Assembly (NCBI GenBank): GCA_902789555.1
Contig: CADAOF010000005.1
Location: forward strand, 1 to 64,000
Reading direction: 5' to 3'
DNA length: 64,000 nt
Source: an uncultured Lachnospiraceae bacterium
Lineage (GTDB): Bacteria; Bacillota; Clostridia; Lachnospirales; Lachnospiraceae
Below are positions 47,639 through 56,599 of the stretch, in pieces; the stretch's first letter is position 1; the number at the start of each line of letters is the position of its first letter. The translations under genes and the position numbers were made by a program. Under the pieces are notes generated by a model. The model was not told the DNA's origin. It saw nothing but the letters and a program-made list of their open reading frames with translations, and did not search any database.

Positions 47639-49390
47639 ATGAAAACGACGTTTGCCTACGACCACTATTATCTTTACAAGGAACTGGAAAGCTGCCTGAA
47701 ATACTTTGCGGAAAAGTATCCGGAGCTTGCCGAGCTGAACGTGAACTGCGTGACGGCGGAAGGGCGGAACCAGTATCTGATCACACTGACCAATCAGAAA
47801 ACCGGGCCTGCCCTGTCCAAGCCCGGCTGGTATCTGGACGGCAACATCCACGCCGGCGAGGTGACCTCCTCCATGGCAGCGATGCACACCGTTGACTGGC
47901 TGCTGACGAATTACGGAAGCGACAGGGCAGCGACGAAACTCCTCGACGAATACTGCCTGTACGTGCTGCCGCGCGTTTCCCCGGACGGTGCCGAGACCTA
48001 TCTGACGACGCCTCTTACGCTCCGGAGCGTGAACCGCGAGTATCAGCCGGAACCCGGCGGGCTTTATCCCGAAGATCTGGACGGCGACAGCGTCATCCGC
48101 ATGATGCGGATCCCGACGCCCTACGGCGCCTGGAAGAAGGATCCCGCGGATGAAAGCCTGATGGTCCTCCGCGCGCCGGACGAGGTGGACGGCAGCTTTT
48201 ATGACATCTTCCCTGAGGGACTTCTGGAGGCGTATGACGGAAGCGAGAACCTTAAGCTGAAAAAGAGCGCCTGGGGCCTCGATTTCAACCGGAACTTCCC
48301 GCTCGGCTGGTTCCCGGACGCAAGACAGCCCGGCGCGGGACCGTACCCGCTCAGCAATCCAGAAACGAAGGCCGTAGTCGATTTCGTTCTGGCGCATCCG
48401 AATATCGGCGGCGCCGCCATCGGCCATACTTCGGGCGGCCTCCTGCTCTATCCGCCGGGAACGCGCTCCGCAAAAAGTGCGCCGGAAGCCGATATCGCCG
48501 CCTTCAAGGCGATCGCGGAAATGGGCCGGCAGGAACTCGGCTACCTCCCCATGAACATTTTCGATACCTTCATGACAGACCAGGAGAATTATGACAGCGG
48601 CGCGCTCGACGACTGGTTCTATCAGTCCCAGGGGATCCCCGCCTACACGGTGGAGTTCTGGGACATTGCGAAGGCGGCCGGCGTCCCGGTCGACTGGAAC
48701 ACGAAAGAAGAAGATCCGAAAAAAGAATTGGAACGCTTTGCCGCCTGCGTGAAGTGGGTGAAGGAAAATGCGCCGGAGTACTGGCTGGACTGGACGCCGT
48801 TCGAACATCCCGTTTTCGGACAGGTGGAGATCGGCGGCTTCTGCACCAAGTTTACGCACCAGAATCCGCCGCCCGCATTCCTTCAGAAGGAATGTGAGAA
48901 CGATACCCGCTTCAACATCCGCTTTGCGCTCGCCTGTCCGAAGCTGGTGATCGAAAAGGCTGCGTCCGAAAAGCTGGCGGAGGGTGTTTACAAACTGAGC
49001 GTCACCGTCGGGAACCGCGGGTATCTTCCGACTAACCTGACCGATGAAGCGGTCACCCTGAAGAAGGCGGCGCCGGTAAAGGTCTCTCTTTCTGCCGAAG
49101 GCGCGGACGAAGAAGGCGCAGCGAAAGGCGTCGAGGCATCAGACGGCAGCCCTGCAGTGAAGTCCGGCCTCTCTCTTCTCTCCGGAAAGGAAATGGAGGA
49201 GATCCCTTCGCTTTCCGGCTTCAGCCGGACCAACACAGGGATCTGGTATTACGGCAATATTTCGACCGGCGCCGCAGCGCCCGCGAAGAAGACGCTGAAC
49301 TGGATCGTCAAAGGGAAACCCGGCGACGTCATCACCGTCACCGCCTCGCAGGAAAAGGCCGGCGAGGCGAAGGCTCAGATCCATCTGTAA
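47639..49390 (+). CDS. M14 family zinc carboxypeptidase
   Basis: 583 residues. The zinc ligands H71 and E74 are in GNIHAGEVTSS, and the third-ligand region is IGHTSGG near 260. The catalytic glutamate lies in YTVEFWDIAK near 340. The last 170 residues look like a beta-rich accessory domain. No signal peptide is visible, so it is probably cytoplasmic. It starts 20 bases after the ATPase gene and so is under the T-box; release of C-terminal residues from imported peptides, perhaps basic ones, is an inference. Confidence 0.88.
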   Translation: MKTTFAYDHYYLYKELESCLKYFAEKYPELAELNVNCVTAEGRNQYLITLTNQKTGPALSKPGWYLDGNIHAGEVTSSMAAMHTVDWLLTNYGSDRAATKLLDEYCLYVLPRVSPDGAETYLTTPLTLRSVNREYQPEPGGLYPEDLDGDSVIRMMRIPTPYGAWKKDPADESLMVLRAPDEVDGSFYDIFPEGLLEAYDGSENLKLKKSAWGLDFNRNFPLGWFPDARQPGAGPYPLSNPETKAVVDFVLAHPNIGGAAIGHTSGGLLLYPPGTRSAKSAPEADIAAFKAIAEMGRQELGYLPMNIFDTFMTDQENYDSGALDDWFYQSQGIPAYTVEFWDIAKAAGVPVDWNTKEEDPKKELERFAACVKWVKENAPEYWLDWTPFEHPVFGQVEIGGFCTKFTHQNPPPAFLQKECENDTRFNIRFALACPKLVIEKAASEKLAEGVYKLSVTVGNRGYLPTNLTDEAVTLKKAAPVKVSLSAEGADEEGAAKGVEASDGSPAVKSGLSLLSGKEMEEIPSLSGFSRTNTGIWYYGNISTGAAAPAKKTLNWIVKGKPGDVITVTASQEKAGEAKAQIHL

Positions 49391-49394
49391 AAGA

Positions 49395-49433
49395 CGCAAA
49401 AGCAAAGGATGACAGCGGACTCCGCTGTCATCC
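49395..49433 (-). terminator. Rho-independent terminator of the second sigma operon
   Basis: A perfect 11-bp stem (49407-49417 with 49423-49433) with TTTGCTTTTGCG on the minus strand. It sits between convergent genes and may also slow transcription from the M14 gene on the plus strand. Confidence 0.8.
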
Positions 49434-49438
49434 AGATC

Positions 49439-50743
49439 CTAATGTTTCATATTGTTGTCATCCAATGCCTGCGCGAATGCCCTGTCCATCGTCGTCAGCT
49501 GCGTGATCTCAACCAGGACCGCATTCATGGTGGCAAGCGGCTCTCTCATCGAGCCCATATACTGCAGATACAGGCTTGTGTAACGGTATTCATGGACCTT
49601 GCCGTCTGCGGTAAACCGCAGCACGAGTTCCGTTAGTTCGCGGCCTTCGGCTGCATCTTCGAACGTTTCAGGCAGGTCTTTCAGCTTTAAATAGCTGCGG
49701 TAGACATCCCGGAGCGTTTCCGGCAGCGGTTCAAAACTGAGATCCTCAATGACACGCTCCACCTCCTGCGGAGAAACGAAACGGTAAAACTCATGATGCC
49801 AGGTTCCCTCCGCGCTGTCATAGATCCGGCAGGTATCATAGTCTGCGTTCTTCCCGAAGCTGCGGATCTCATAATATACCGCAAAATCTTCCGGCATGGA
49901 CGGATCCTCATCCCCGATGACGCCGCGGAAATAATCGGCTGCCTGCTCCAGCGTCCAGTCTGTCTGCAAGCCGGTAAATGCCTCCCGCTCATAGACTAAC
50001 GAATCATTCTTCTGCCACACGGCAAAACGGACGCCGTCCCCGGCAATGAATGCCGCTTTTTCCTTAAGTGCCTCCGCCCAGGGCTCCGTTTCATACATGA
50101 GGAAGATCCCTTCCGCGCCGGGAGCCGCCTGCATCAGCGCCGTATTATAACCAGTAAGATCGTCGACGGCAAGACGGATCGTTTCACCGGGCTGCGCGCC
50201 GTCGCCCCGAAGAACATCCTGGACCGAGATGGTCAGGATCACAAACGTTTGAAAATATCCTTCCATCGGTCCCTTCAGCGGCTGTTGATACGTTTCTGCT
50301 GCTTCTACTTTTCCGCGGACGATCAGGTCAGCCCGCATCAGCAGTTCACGCTCAGAAAACCAGGCAAGTTCGGCTTCTCCATGCATATTGCCTTTCGGAA
50401 GCTGCTGTTTGATTATTTCCGGCGGATCGTCATTCGAAACCGACTGTTTGACTTCTCCCTGCATATTGCTGTCCGGAACCGAATGTTTGGCTTCTTCATT
50501 CGTCAGGGTCTCTGATCCGGACGCACCTGCCGGATCCGTCACCGGCGGCTTTCCGTCAGAAAAACGCACGGCCAGGATGACCAGAGCCGCGGCGGCAGCC
50601 GCGCCGATCCCCCGGACGATCCATTTGCGGCCAAACCGGCTGCGGCGCCTGCCTGCAGAGTCCGTCTCCTTCTCCGGATCCGCATCGTCGATCAGCGATC
50701 CGCGGATCTCTCCCAGTTCCTTCAGTATGTCCCGGCTATCCAT
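49439..50743 (-). CDS. Single-pass membrane protein paired with an ECF sigma factor
   Basis: 434 residues. Residues 1-43 are a charged cytoplasmic segment; a membrane helix spans about 44-62. An extracellular region follows, with two imperfect 26-residue repeats (about 85-135, containing SNMQGEVK and GNMHGEAE) and an unrecognised domain that includes DLIVRGKVEA and TDWTLEQAADYF. It overlaps the sigma gene by 8 bases and fills the place of an anti-sigma factor. The large extracellular part could sense a signal. Confidence 0.7.
   Translation of the reverse strand: MDSRDILKELGEIRGSLIDDADPEKETDSAGRRRSRFGRKWIVRGIGAAAAAALVILAVRFSDGKPPVTDPAGASGSETLTNEEAKHSVPDSNMQGEVKQSVSNDDPPEIIKQQLPKGNMHGEAELAWFSERELLMRADLIVRGKVEAAETYQQPLKGPMEGYFQTFVILTISVQDVLRGDGAQPGETIRLAVDDLTGYNTALMQAAPGAEGIFLMYETEPWAEALKEKAAFIAGDGVRFAVWQKNDSLVYEREAFTGLQTDWTLEQAADYFRGVIGDEDPSMPEDFAVYYEIRSFGKNADYDTCRIYDSAEGTWHHEFYRFVSPQEVERVIEDLSFEPLPETLRDVYRSYLKLKDLPETFEDAAEGRELTELVLRFTADGKVHEYRYTSLYLQYMGSMREPLATMNAVLVEITQLTTMDRAFAQALDDNNMKH
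50371..50506 (-). repeat. Imperfect 78-bp tandem repeat inside the membrane-protein gene
   Basis: Two diverged copies with a period of 78 bases; the shared GCATATTG stands at 50383-50390 and again at 50461-50468. The translation gives two 26-residue units just outside the membrane, probably a flexible stalk. Confidence 0.6.
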
Positions 50744-51296
50744 GCTGCTCCTCCTTTTCCAGCTGTGCTTTCAGTTTTTTCCGTAAACGGTGGAGGAGGA
50801 CTTTGGCGTAGCCGGGCGAGATCCCGCAGGACGCTGCCGTTTCTTCCACGCTCAGCATGTACCAGTAGCGGCGCAGAAAGACCTTTTGTTCCAGCGGTTT
50901 CAGCCCGTCAGCGAAGCGTTCCAGCGAATCCCTCAGGCTGATCTCTCCGGCCCAGTCCCGTCCGTCGCTTCCCGACGGCAGCGTCTCTTCCAGTTCCTCA
51001 AGCGCCAGCGGAATCTCCCCGCCGCCTCTCTTCTCCCGCCGCAGCAGATCCAGGCGGTCCATGGCTCGCCGCCTGCAAACGGCAGACAGATAAGCCTTCA
51101 GCGATTCCGGCCGGTTCGGTGGAATGCTGTTCCAGGCAGCCAGCAGGGTGTCGTTCACGATCTCTTCCGCATCCTCGGGACTGTTCAGCAGACGCATGGC
51201 AAGAGAATAAAGCGACGGAGCGTAGTGCTTCTGCACCTCCTCCAGCGCGCTTTCCGACCGTTCCCAAAACAGTTCGGTCATTCTCTCATCCGTCAT
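50736..51296 (-). CDS. ECF-type RNA polymerase sigma factor
   Basis: 186 residues from the ATG at 51296, with AGAGGAGG upstream. Region 2 shows NSPEDAEEIVNDTLLAAWNSI and KAYLSAVCRRRAMDRLD; region 4 shows SVEETAASCGISPGYAKVLLHRLRKKLK. It overlaps the downstream membrane-protein gene by 8 bases. A GTAACC/CGAC pair about 35 bases upstream could be an autoregulated promoter, but this is weak. Confidence 0.9.
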   Translation of the reverse strand: MTDERMTELFWERSESALEEVQKHYAPSLYSLAMRLLNSPEDAEEIVNDTLLAAWNSIPPNRPESLKAYLSAVCRRRAMDRLDLLRREKRGGGEIPLALEELEETLPSGSDGRDWAGEISLRDSLERFADGLKPLEQKVFLRRYWYMLSVEETAASCGISPGYAKVLLHRLRKKLKAQLEKEEQHG

Positions 51297-51385
51297 GGCT
51301 AAGCCTCCTCTGCATAAACAGTCGGCATTCCGGGTACTCAGGTTACTAAGCGAGCAGAATTTTTCCGCTTTGTTCATGATAAACG

Positions 51386-51407
51386 AAAAGCTTCCCCGCA
51401 GGGAAGC
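51386..51407 (-). terminator. Rho-independent terminator after the aldo/keto reductase gene
   Basis: A 7-bp stem (51390-51396 with 51401-51407), a 4-base loop and TTTTCGTTT on the minus strand. It appears to close the long minus-strand run of genes that enters from the right edge of the window. Confidence 0.8.
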
Positions 51408-51428
51408 CTTTTTGCGTATTGCGCCGCG

Positions 51429-52574
51429 TCAGCAGCCGAAGAGCTCCGCAGTCCTTGCCATGCGGTCCGCGACCTTAACGCCGAAGGGACAGCGGCTTTC
51501 GCACCCCCGGCATCCGATGCAGGCAGAGGCGGTCGTTCCCAACGCCTCATAGTGCGCCTTCACGCTTTCGGGGACTTTAGGCTGCTGCACGGCCAGATCA
51601 TAGAACTTGTTGACCATGGCGATATCGATATTCATCGGGCAGGGTCTGCAGTGTCCGCAGTAGGTGCACTGCCCCGTATATGCATGCAGCGGCGCGGAGG
51701 CGATCACGGACGCGTAGTCCTTCTCATCGTCCGAAGCCGTCTCGTAGGCGACGGCGGCGTCCACCTGCTCCTTCGTGTCAAAGCCGCAGAGGATCGAGGA
51801 AACGCCCGGTCTCGTCAGCGCGTAATGAATGCACTGCAGCGGTGTGAAGGCGACGCCGAAGGGCGAGGTCTTCGCATCGAACATGCGCCCGCCGAAGAAG
51901 CCCTTCATCACGGTGATGCCTACGTTTTTCTCTTCACAGAGCTGATACAGGGCTGCCCGCTCGGGGTCGATGCCGCTGTAGTCCGCCTTGTCATAGCCTT
52001 CGAACATGCTGTCCAGATCTTCCGTAGCCGGCCGCATGTCAAAGGCGGGATTGATCGAGAACAGGATCATTTCGATGAAGCCGGATTCGGCAGCCTGTTT
52101 CGCGATCCGCGGGTTGTGCGTGGAGATCCCGATGTGGCGGATCTTCCCTTCTTCGTGAAGCTTCCGGACATATTCGATGTAATCCGAATTCATGCAGCGG
52201 TCCCAATCGGCCTGCTCATCCACGTAGTGGATCATGCCAAGATCAATGTAATCGGTCTTCATGCGCCGCAGGATATCTTCAAAGGCGGCCTCCGCCTGCT
52301 TCACGTCCCGCGTGCGGACGTACTGGCCGTTCTGCCAGGTGGAGCCGATATGCCCCTGCACGATCCATTTTTCGCGCTTTCCTTCCATGGCCTTCCCGAT
52401 GATGTCCCGGGATTTCGGGTCCGGCATCCAGCAGTCAACGATGTTGACGCCCTTTTCCCCGGCATAGCGCAGCAGTTCCACGGCTTCCGCTTCGTCGTGG
52501 CGCTCCAGCCATTCCCCGCCGAAACCGATCTCACTGACCTTCAGTCCTGTCTTTCCCAATGTACGATATTGCAT
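51429..52574 (-). CDS. Aldo/keto reductase with a C-terminal 4Fe-4S domain
   Basis: 381 residues. The TIM barrel of the aldo/keto reductase family spans about 1-280 (LGKTGLKVSEIGFGGEW, YIDLGMIHYVDE). The C-terminal part has two cysteine motifs (CTYCGHCRPC and CIGCRGCESRC) like a ferredoxin domain. This architecture is common in anaerobes; substrate unknown. 14 bases after the GNAT gene. Confidence 0.9.
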   Translation of the reverse strand: MQYRTLGKTGLKVSEIGFGGEWLERHDEAEAVELLRYAGEKGVNIVDCWMPDPKSRDIIGKAMEGKREKWIVQGHIGSTWQNGQYVRTRDVKQAEAAFEDILRRMKTDYIDLGMIHYVDEQADWDRCMNSDYIEYVRKLHEEGKIRHIGISTHNPRIAKQAAESGFIEMILFSINPAFDMRPATEDLDSMFEGYDKADYSGIDPERAALYQLCEEKNVGITVMKGFFGGRMFDAKTSPFGVAFTPLQCIHYALTRPGVSSILCGFDTKEQVDAAVAYETASDDEKDYASVIASAPLHAYTGQCTYCGHCRPCPMNIDIAMVNKFYDLAVQQPKVPESVKAHYEALGTTASACIGCRGCESRCPFGVKVADRMARTAELFGC

Positions 52575-52588
52575 GTCTCCTCCGCGGC

Positions 52589-53152
52589 TTAACTCCGTGT
52601 ATTCTTCAGTTCTTTATTGCCGGCCTGCCACTCTTCTTTTGTCATGGCGTTCACGTGACCGGTCCTTGTTTCATGCATCAGCGGGACGTCCACGCCTTCG
52701 CTCGTCCACTGATAACGAAAGCCGAGCTTTTCCTGCACGCGCTTCGACTTCAGGTTGCCGTCGTAGTAGGCGCACCAGACTTTTGTCATCCCGAGGTCCT
52801 CAAAGGCATGACGCAGGATCTCCCGGCCGGCTTCCGGCATGATGCCCCGGCCCCAGAACGGCTTGCCGAGCCAGTAGCCGAGTTCGCATTCGTCGTCCCT
52901 CTCCGTGAAATCGGTATGCCCTTTCATTTTCAGGGAAATGGCGCCGATGGCCTTCCCGTCCTCTTTCAGGCAGACCGCATAAGTCTCCGGAACGCGCAGC
53001 ACGTTCCGGATCACGTCCAGGCTTTCCGCGGCATCCTTATGCGCCGGCCAGCCCGCGATCGGTCCGACGTCCGGATCTTTCGCATAGGCGAAGCAGCTCT
53101 CCGCGTCGCTGTCTTCCCAGTCGCGGAGGATCAGTCTTTCCGTCTGCAGCAT
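52589..53152 (-). CDS. GNAT family N-acetyltransferase (RimJ/RimL type)
   Basis: 187 residues. TERLILRDWEDSDAES at the start and GYWLGKPFWGRGIMPEA as the acetyl-CoA binding region match the RimJ/RimL-like group, which acetylates protein N-termini or small amines. It follows the DUF1796 gene by 12 bases. Confidence 0.9.
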   Translation of the reverse strand: MLQTERLILRDWEDSDAESCFAYAKDPDVGPIAGWPAHKDAAESLDVIRNVLRVPETYAVCLKEDGKAIGAISLKMKGHTDFTERDDECELGYWLGKPFWGRGIMPEAGREILRHAFEDLGMTKVWCAYYDGNLKSKRVQEKLGFRYQWTSEGVDVPLMHETRTGHVNAMTKEEWQAGNKELKNTRS

Positions 53153-53164
53153 GCCTTCTTCCTC

Positions 53165-53914
53165 CTAACGGTAGGTCTTCCCGTGCCGGTAAGGCCTGCG
53201 GATACCGAGCTTTGCCACGGCTTTTTCCGCCTTGTGCCTCAGTTCGATCTTCTTCCGGCGCCGCGCTGCCGCTTCTCCACGCAGGCGGTTCGCCTCCTGA
53301 TCCGGAACGGAGAAGGAATCGAGCAGTTCCCCGAGTTCCTTATTTTTCTCCCTCGGTACACGGGCGACCACATCGCCCTTATCCTTCTCCACGGAATAGA
53401 TCTTCAGTTTTTCCGACTTAACCCCGCTGTTCGCGATCAGGATCAGTTCGTTTTCCGGGCAAAGTCCCTTCAGCACATCCATGACGTGCCCGTAATTTTC
53501 CTCAACATAGTGCAGCTCGTGCGGCGTTCCGTCCTCCTCGAGGATGCGGTCGTCCATGTAGCGGATGAAAAGCGTCGGCTCCGCCGTGATCTGATAAAAA
53601 TGGCGGATGCGCCGTTCGTACTTGTCCTGCACGGCCGGGAGCTGCTCACGCAGCGGATCCCACATGTTGAAATCATGGAAGAACTGGATCTCGTAGCGGT
53701 TCATGTAATGCTCGGGCGCTTCCTCGCTCTGGCGGAGTTCCTCCTCATCCAGAAAATGCGCAAAGCCCTTTTCGATGCAGTCGATGACGCCCTCGAAGCG
53801 CAGGTCGATGTTCCAGTCGAAAGGCATGGAAGCCTCGCGGAGCCCCAGCGCCTCGAGGTCGAGGGCGACCGAGCAGAAACTGCCGAGCGATATGAAATGC
53901 CTGAACTCCGTCAT
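53165..53914 (-). CDS. DUF1796 family putative papain-like cysteine peptidase
   Basis: 249 residues. The opening SLGSFCSVALDLEALGLRE and the adjacent MPFDWN are the recognised start of DUF1796 proteins, proposed to be papain-like peptidases with the Cys (about residue 13) as nucleophile. A His region EENYGHVMDV follows, and the C-terminus is basic. Activity is unproven for the family. The gene sits between tex and a GNAT gene, in the minus-strand run that starts with surface-glycan genes; DUF1796 genes are often near glycan loci. Confidence 0.75.
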   Translation of the reverse strand: MTEFRHFISLGSFCSVALDLEALGLREASMPFDWNIDLRFEGVIDCIEKGFAHFLDEEELRQSEEAPEHYMNRYEIQFFHDFNMWDPLREQLPAVQDKYERRIRHFYQITAEPTLFIRYMDDRILEEDGTPHELHYVEENYGHVMDVLKGLCPENELILIANSGVKSEKLKIYSVEKDKGDVVARVPREKNKELGELLDSFSVPDQEANRLRGEAAARRRKKIELRHKAEKAVAKLGIRRPYRHGKTYR

Positions 53915-53926
53915 GTCCGTTTTTCC

Positions 53927-56074
53927 TTACTTCTTGATCTTCATCGTCAGCGCGATGCGGTTTCTCTTCCGATCCACTTCGAGGACCTGCACGTCCACGA
54001 CGTCGCCCACCTTCACCGCTTCAAGCGGGTGCTTGATGTAGCGGTCGCAGATGCGGGAGATGTGCACAAGGCCGTCCTGATGAACGCCGATGTCCACGAA
54101 GATGCCGAAGTCGACGGCATTGCGGACAGTTCCCTTCAGGATCATGCCGGGGACCAGGTCATTAATATCCAGAACATCGCTCCGGAGCACCGGTTTCGGG
54201 ATGTCCTCGCGGGGGTCGCGGCCGGGCTTTTCGAGTTCGTTCAGGATGTCGGTCAGCGTCGGTACGCCGATGCCGAGTTTTTCCGCCATGGCCTTCTTAT
54301 CCGTGACCTTGCGGCTCACGCCGGCAAGGCCGCCCTTGCGGATATCGTCCGGGGTATAGCCCAGTTCCTTCATCAGTTCGGATGCCGCCGCGTAGCTTTC
54401 CGGATGCACTGCAGTCTCGTCGAGCGGATTCTTTCCGCCGCGCACTCTGAGGAAGCCCGCGCACTGCTCGAAGGCTTTCGGTCCCAGCTTCGGGACCTTC
54501 AGGAGCTGCTTTCTGTCGGTGAAGGCGCCGTTTTCTTCGCGGTAGGCCACGATGTTCTTCGCGATCGTCTTGTTGACGCCGGAAATGTATTCGAGCAGCG
54601 AGAAGCTTGCGGTATTCAGGTCCACGCCGACCTTGTTCACCACGTCCTCGACCACGCCGCTTAAGGCGTCGCCGAGCTTCTTCTGGTCCATGTCGTGCTG
54701 ATACTGGCCCACGCCGATGCTCTTCGGATCGATCTTCACGAGTTCCGCAAGCGGGTCCTGCAGGCGGCGCGCCATCGACGCGGCGCTGCGGCCGCCGACG
54801 TCCAGGTCGGGGAACTCTTCCGTCGCCAGCTTGCTCGCAGAATAGACCGAAGCGCCGGCTTCGTTCACGATCACGTAGGAGACCTTCGTCGGGATCTCGT
54901 GCAGGATCTCGGCGATGACCTGTTCGGATTCGCGGGAGGCCGTGCCGTTGCCGAGGGCGATCAGCGTGACCTTATCCTTTGCGATCAGGCGCTTGATGAC
55001 GGTCTTGGTCTCCTCCACACGGTTCATCGGTTCGGTCGGGAAGACGACGGTATGATCCAGGACCTTGCCGGTCGGGTCGACTACGGCGATCTTGCAGCCC
55101 GTGCGGAAGCCGGGGTCCCAGCCGAGAGTCACCTGTCCGACGATGGGCGGCTGCATCAAGAGCTGCTTCAGGTTCTCGCCGAAGACCTTGATGGCGCCGT
55201 CCTCGGCGCGTTCGGTCGCAGCAGCGCGCACTTCGCGCTCTACGGACGGCTGGATCAGGCGCTCGTAGGCGTCCTTCGCCACGTTCTGCAGGAAAGGCGT
55301 CGTGTAAGGGTTGTTCTTCGTGACCAGGCGCTTCGTGAGGAAATTCTCCATGGCTTCCGCAGAAATGTCCACCTTCACCGAAAGTTTCTTTTCCGCTTCA
55401 CCGCGGTTCAGGGCAAGGATGCGGTGCCCCGCGGCCTTGGCGATGTTTTCCGTATAGCCGACGTACATCTCGTAGGTGCCGTCCGGATCCTCTTCCTTCG
55501 CTTCGGACACGAGCACGCCGTACTTGCCGGTCGCATCGCGGATCGCGAAGCGGTAAGCCGCCTCGTCACTCACCTGTTCAGCCAGGATATCGGAAGCGCC
55601 GGCGAGGGCTTCCGCCGCCGTGGCGACGCCCTTCTCCTCGCTCACGTAATCCGCAGCCAGCTGCTCGAGCGGGACGTTCACCTCCTGCGCAAGGATGGTC
55701 CGGGCCAGCGGCTCCAGGCCTTTTTCCTTCGCCACGGTCGCACGCGTCCTGCGCTTCGGCTTATAAGGACGGTAAAGGTCCTCGACAGCCACGAGCGTCG
55801 CCGCGTCGCCTATCTGCTTCATGAGTTCGGGCGTCATCTTGCCCTGCTCTTCGATGCTCTTGATGACGGTCGCCTTGCGCTCCTCAAGCCCGCGGAGATA
55901 CGTCAGGCGCTCATCCAGGGTCCGCAGCACTTCGTCCGTCAGGCCGCCGGTCGCTTCTTTGCGGTAGCGGGAAATAAAGGGGATGGTATTGCCCTCGTCG
56001 ATGAGGTCTACCGTCGCCTTGACCTGAGAATCCTTGATGGCCAGCTCTTCGGCCAGTTTTCTGATGATGTCCAT
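53927..56074 (-). CDS. tex: Tex family RNA-binding transcriptional accessory protein
   Basis: 715 residues, full Tex length. An N-terminal helical region (FISRYRKEATGGLTDEVLR), a YqgF-like domain (GWDPGFRTGCKIAVVDPTG), a helix-hairpin-helix pair (VGVDLNTASFSLLEYISG) and a C-terminal S1 domain (VPGMILKGTVRNAVDFGIFV) are all visible. It binds RNA and affects transcription; the exact role varies between species. Confidence 0.96.
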   Translation of the reverse strand: MDIIRKLAEELAIKDSQVKATVDLIDEGNTIPFISRYRKEATGGLTDEVLRTLDERLTYLRGLEERKATVIKSIEEQGKMTPELMKQIGDAATLVAVEDLYRPYKPKRRTRATVAKEKGLEPLARTILAQEVNVPLEQLAADYVSEEKGVATAAEALAGASDILAEQVSDEAAYRFAIRDATGKYGVLVSEAKEEDPDGTYEMYVGYTENIAKAAGHRILALNRGEAEKKLSVKVDISAEAMENFLTKRLVTKNNPYTTPFLQNVAKDAYERLIQPSVEREVRAAATERAEDGAIKVFGENLKQLLMQPPIVGQVTLGWDPGFRTGCKIAVVDPTGKVLDHTVVFPTEPMNRVEETKTVIKRLIAKDKVTLIALGNGTASRESEQVIAEILHEIPTKVSYVIVNEAGASVYSASKLATEEFPDLDVGGRSAASMARRLQDPLAELVKIDPKSIGVGQYQHDMDQKKLGDALSGVVEDVVNKVGVDLNTASFSLLEYISGVNKTIAKNIVAYREENGAFTDRKQLLKVPKLGPKAFEQCAGFLRVRGGKNPLDETAVHPESYAAASELMKELGYTPDDIRKGGLAGVSRKVTDKKAMAEKLGIGVPTLTDILNELEKPGRDPREDIPKPVLRSDVLDINDLVPGMILKGTVRNAVDFGIFVDIGVHQDGLVHISRICDRYIKHPLEAVKVGDVVDVQVLEVDRKRNRIALTMKIKK

Positions 56075-56101
56075 ACGTCTTTCTGTTCCTTTATTCTTCC
56101 C

Positions 56102-56599
56102 TCACGGCCGCCAGCCGATGAGGATCTTGATGATCCACTGCAGCAGGATGACTGCCAGCAGGGCGTAAACATATACGTCGTTAAACGTGAGCATGCGGAT
56201 CTTCCCCCGGCTCACGCGTCCCGCGGTCTGCGAGATCATGAAGGCGGCAGCGAGGACCGCGAAAAACGGCACGGCCGGGTGCCAGAGAAACGATTCCCGC
56301 AGTCTTCCGCCGGCGAGTGCCCGAAGCGCTCTCGTTGCCCCGCAGCCGAGGCAGGGGATGTGCAGCAGGCTGTCAAAGGGGCAGGGGAAAGGCCAATGGA
56401 GCTTTGCCGCCGTCGCCGGTGCCAAGGCCTGCAGAAGCATAAAGCCAAGCCCTGCTGCGAAGAGGGTCAGCCCCAGGATGAAAAGCGCGTCATCGGTCCG
56501 CGAAGGCTTTCCCGCCAGCCAGACCGTGCGGCGCCCGTTCCGAGGCGCGCCCTGCGGCAGCGTCTGCCGTCCGTCCGGGTCATTCCCATAAGAGATCAT
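56102..56599 (-). CDS. DUF2752 domain membrane protein
   Basis: 165 residues from the ATG at 56599, with GGAAGG upstream; the longer frame lies inside acpS. Three hydrophobic segments, and the DUF2752 signature CPFDSLLHIPCLGCGATRA. Function unknown. It overlaps acpS by 20 bases. Confidence 0.85.
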   Translation of the reverse strand: MISYGNDPDGRQTLPQGAPRNGRRTVWLAGKPSRTDDALFILGLTLFAAGLGFMLLQALAPATAAKLHWPFPCPFDSLLHIPCLGCGATRALRALAGGRLRESFLWHPAVPFFAVLAAAFMISQTAGRVSRGKIRMLTFNDVYVYALLAVILLQWIIKILIGWRP

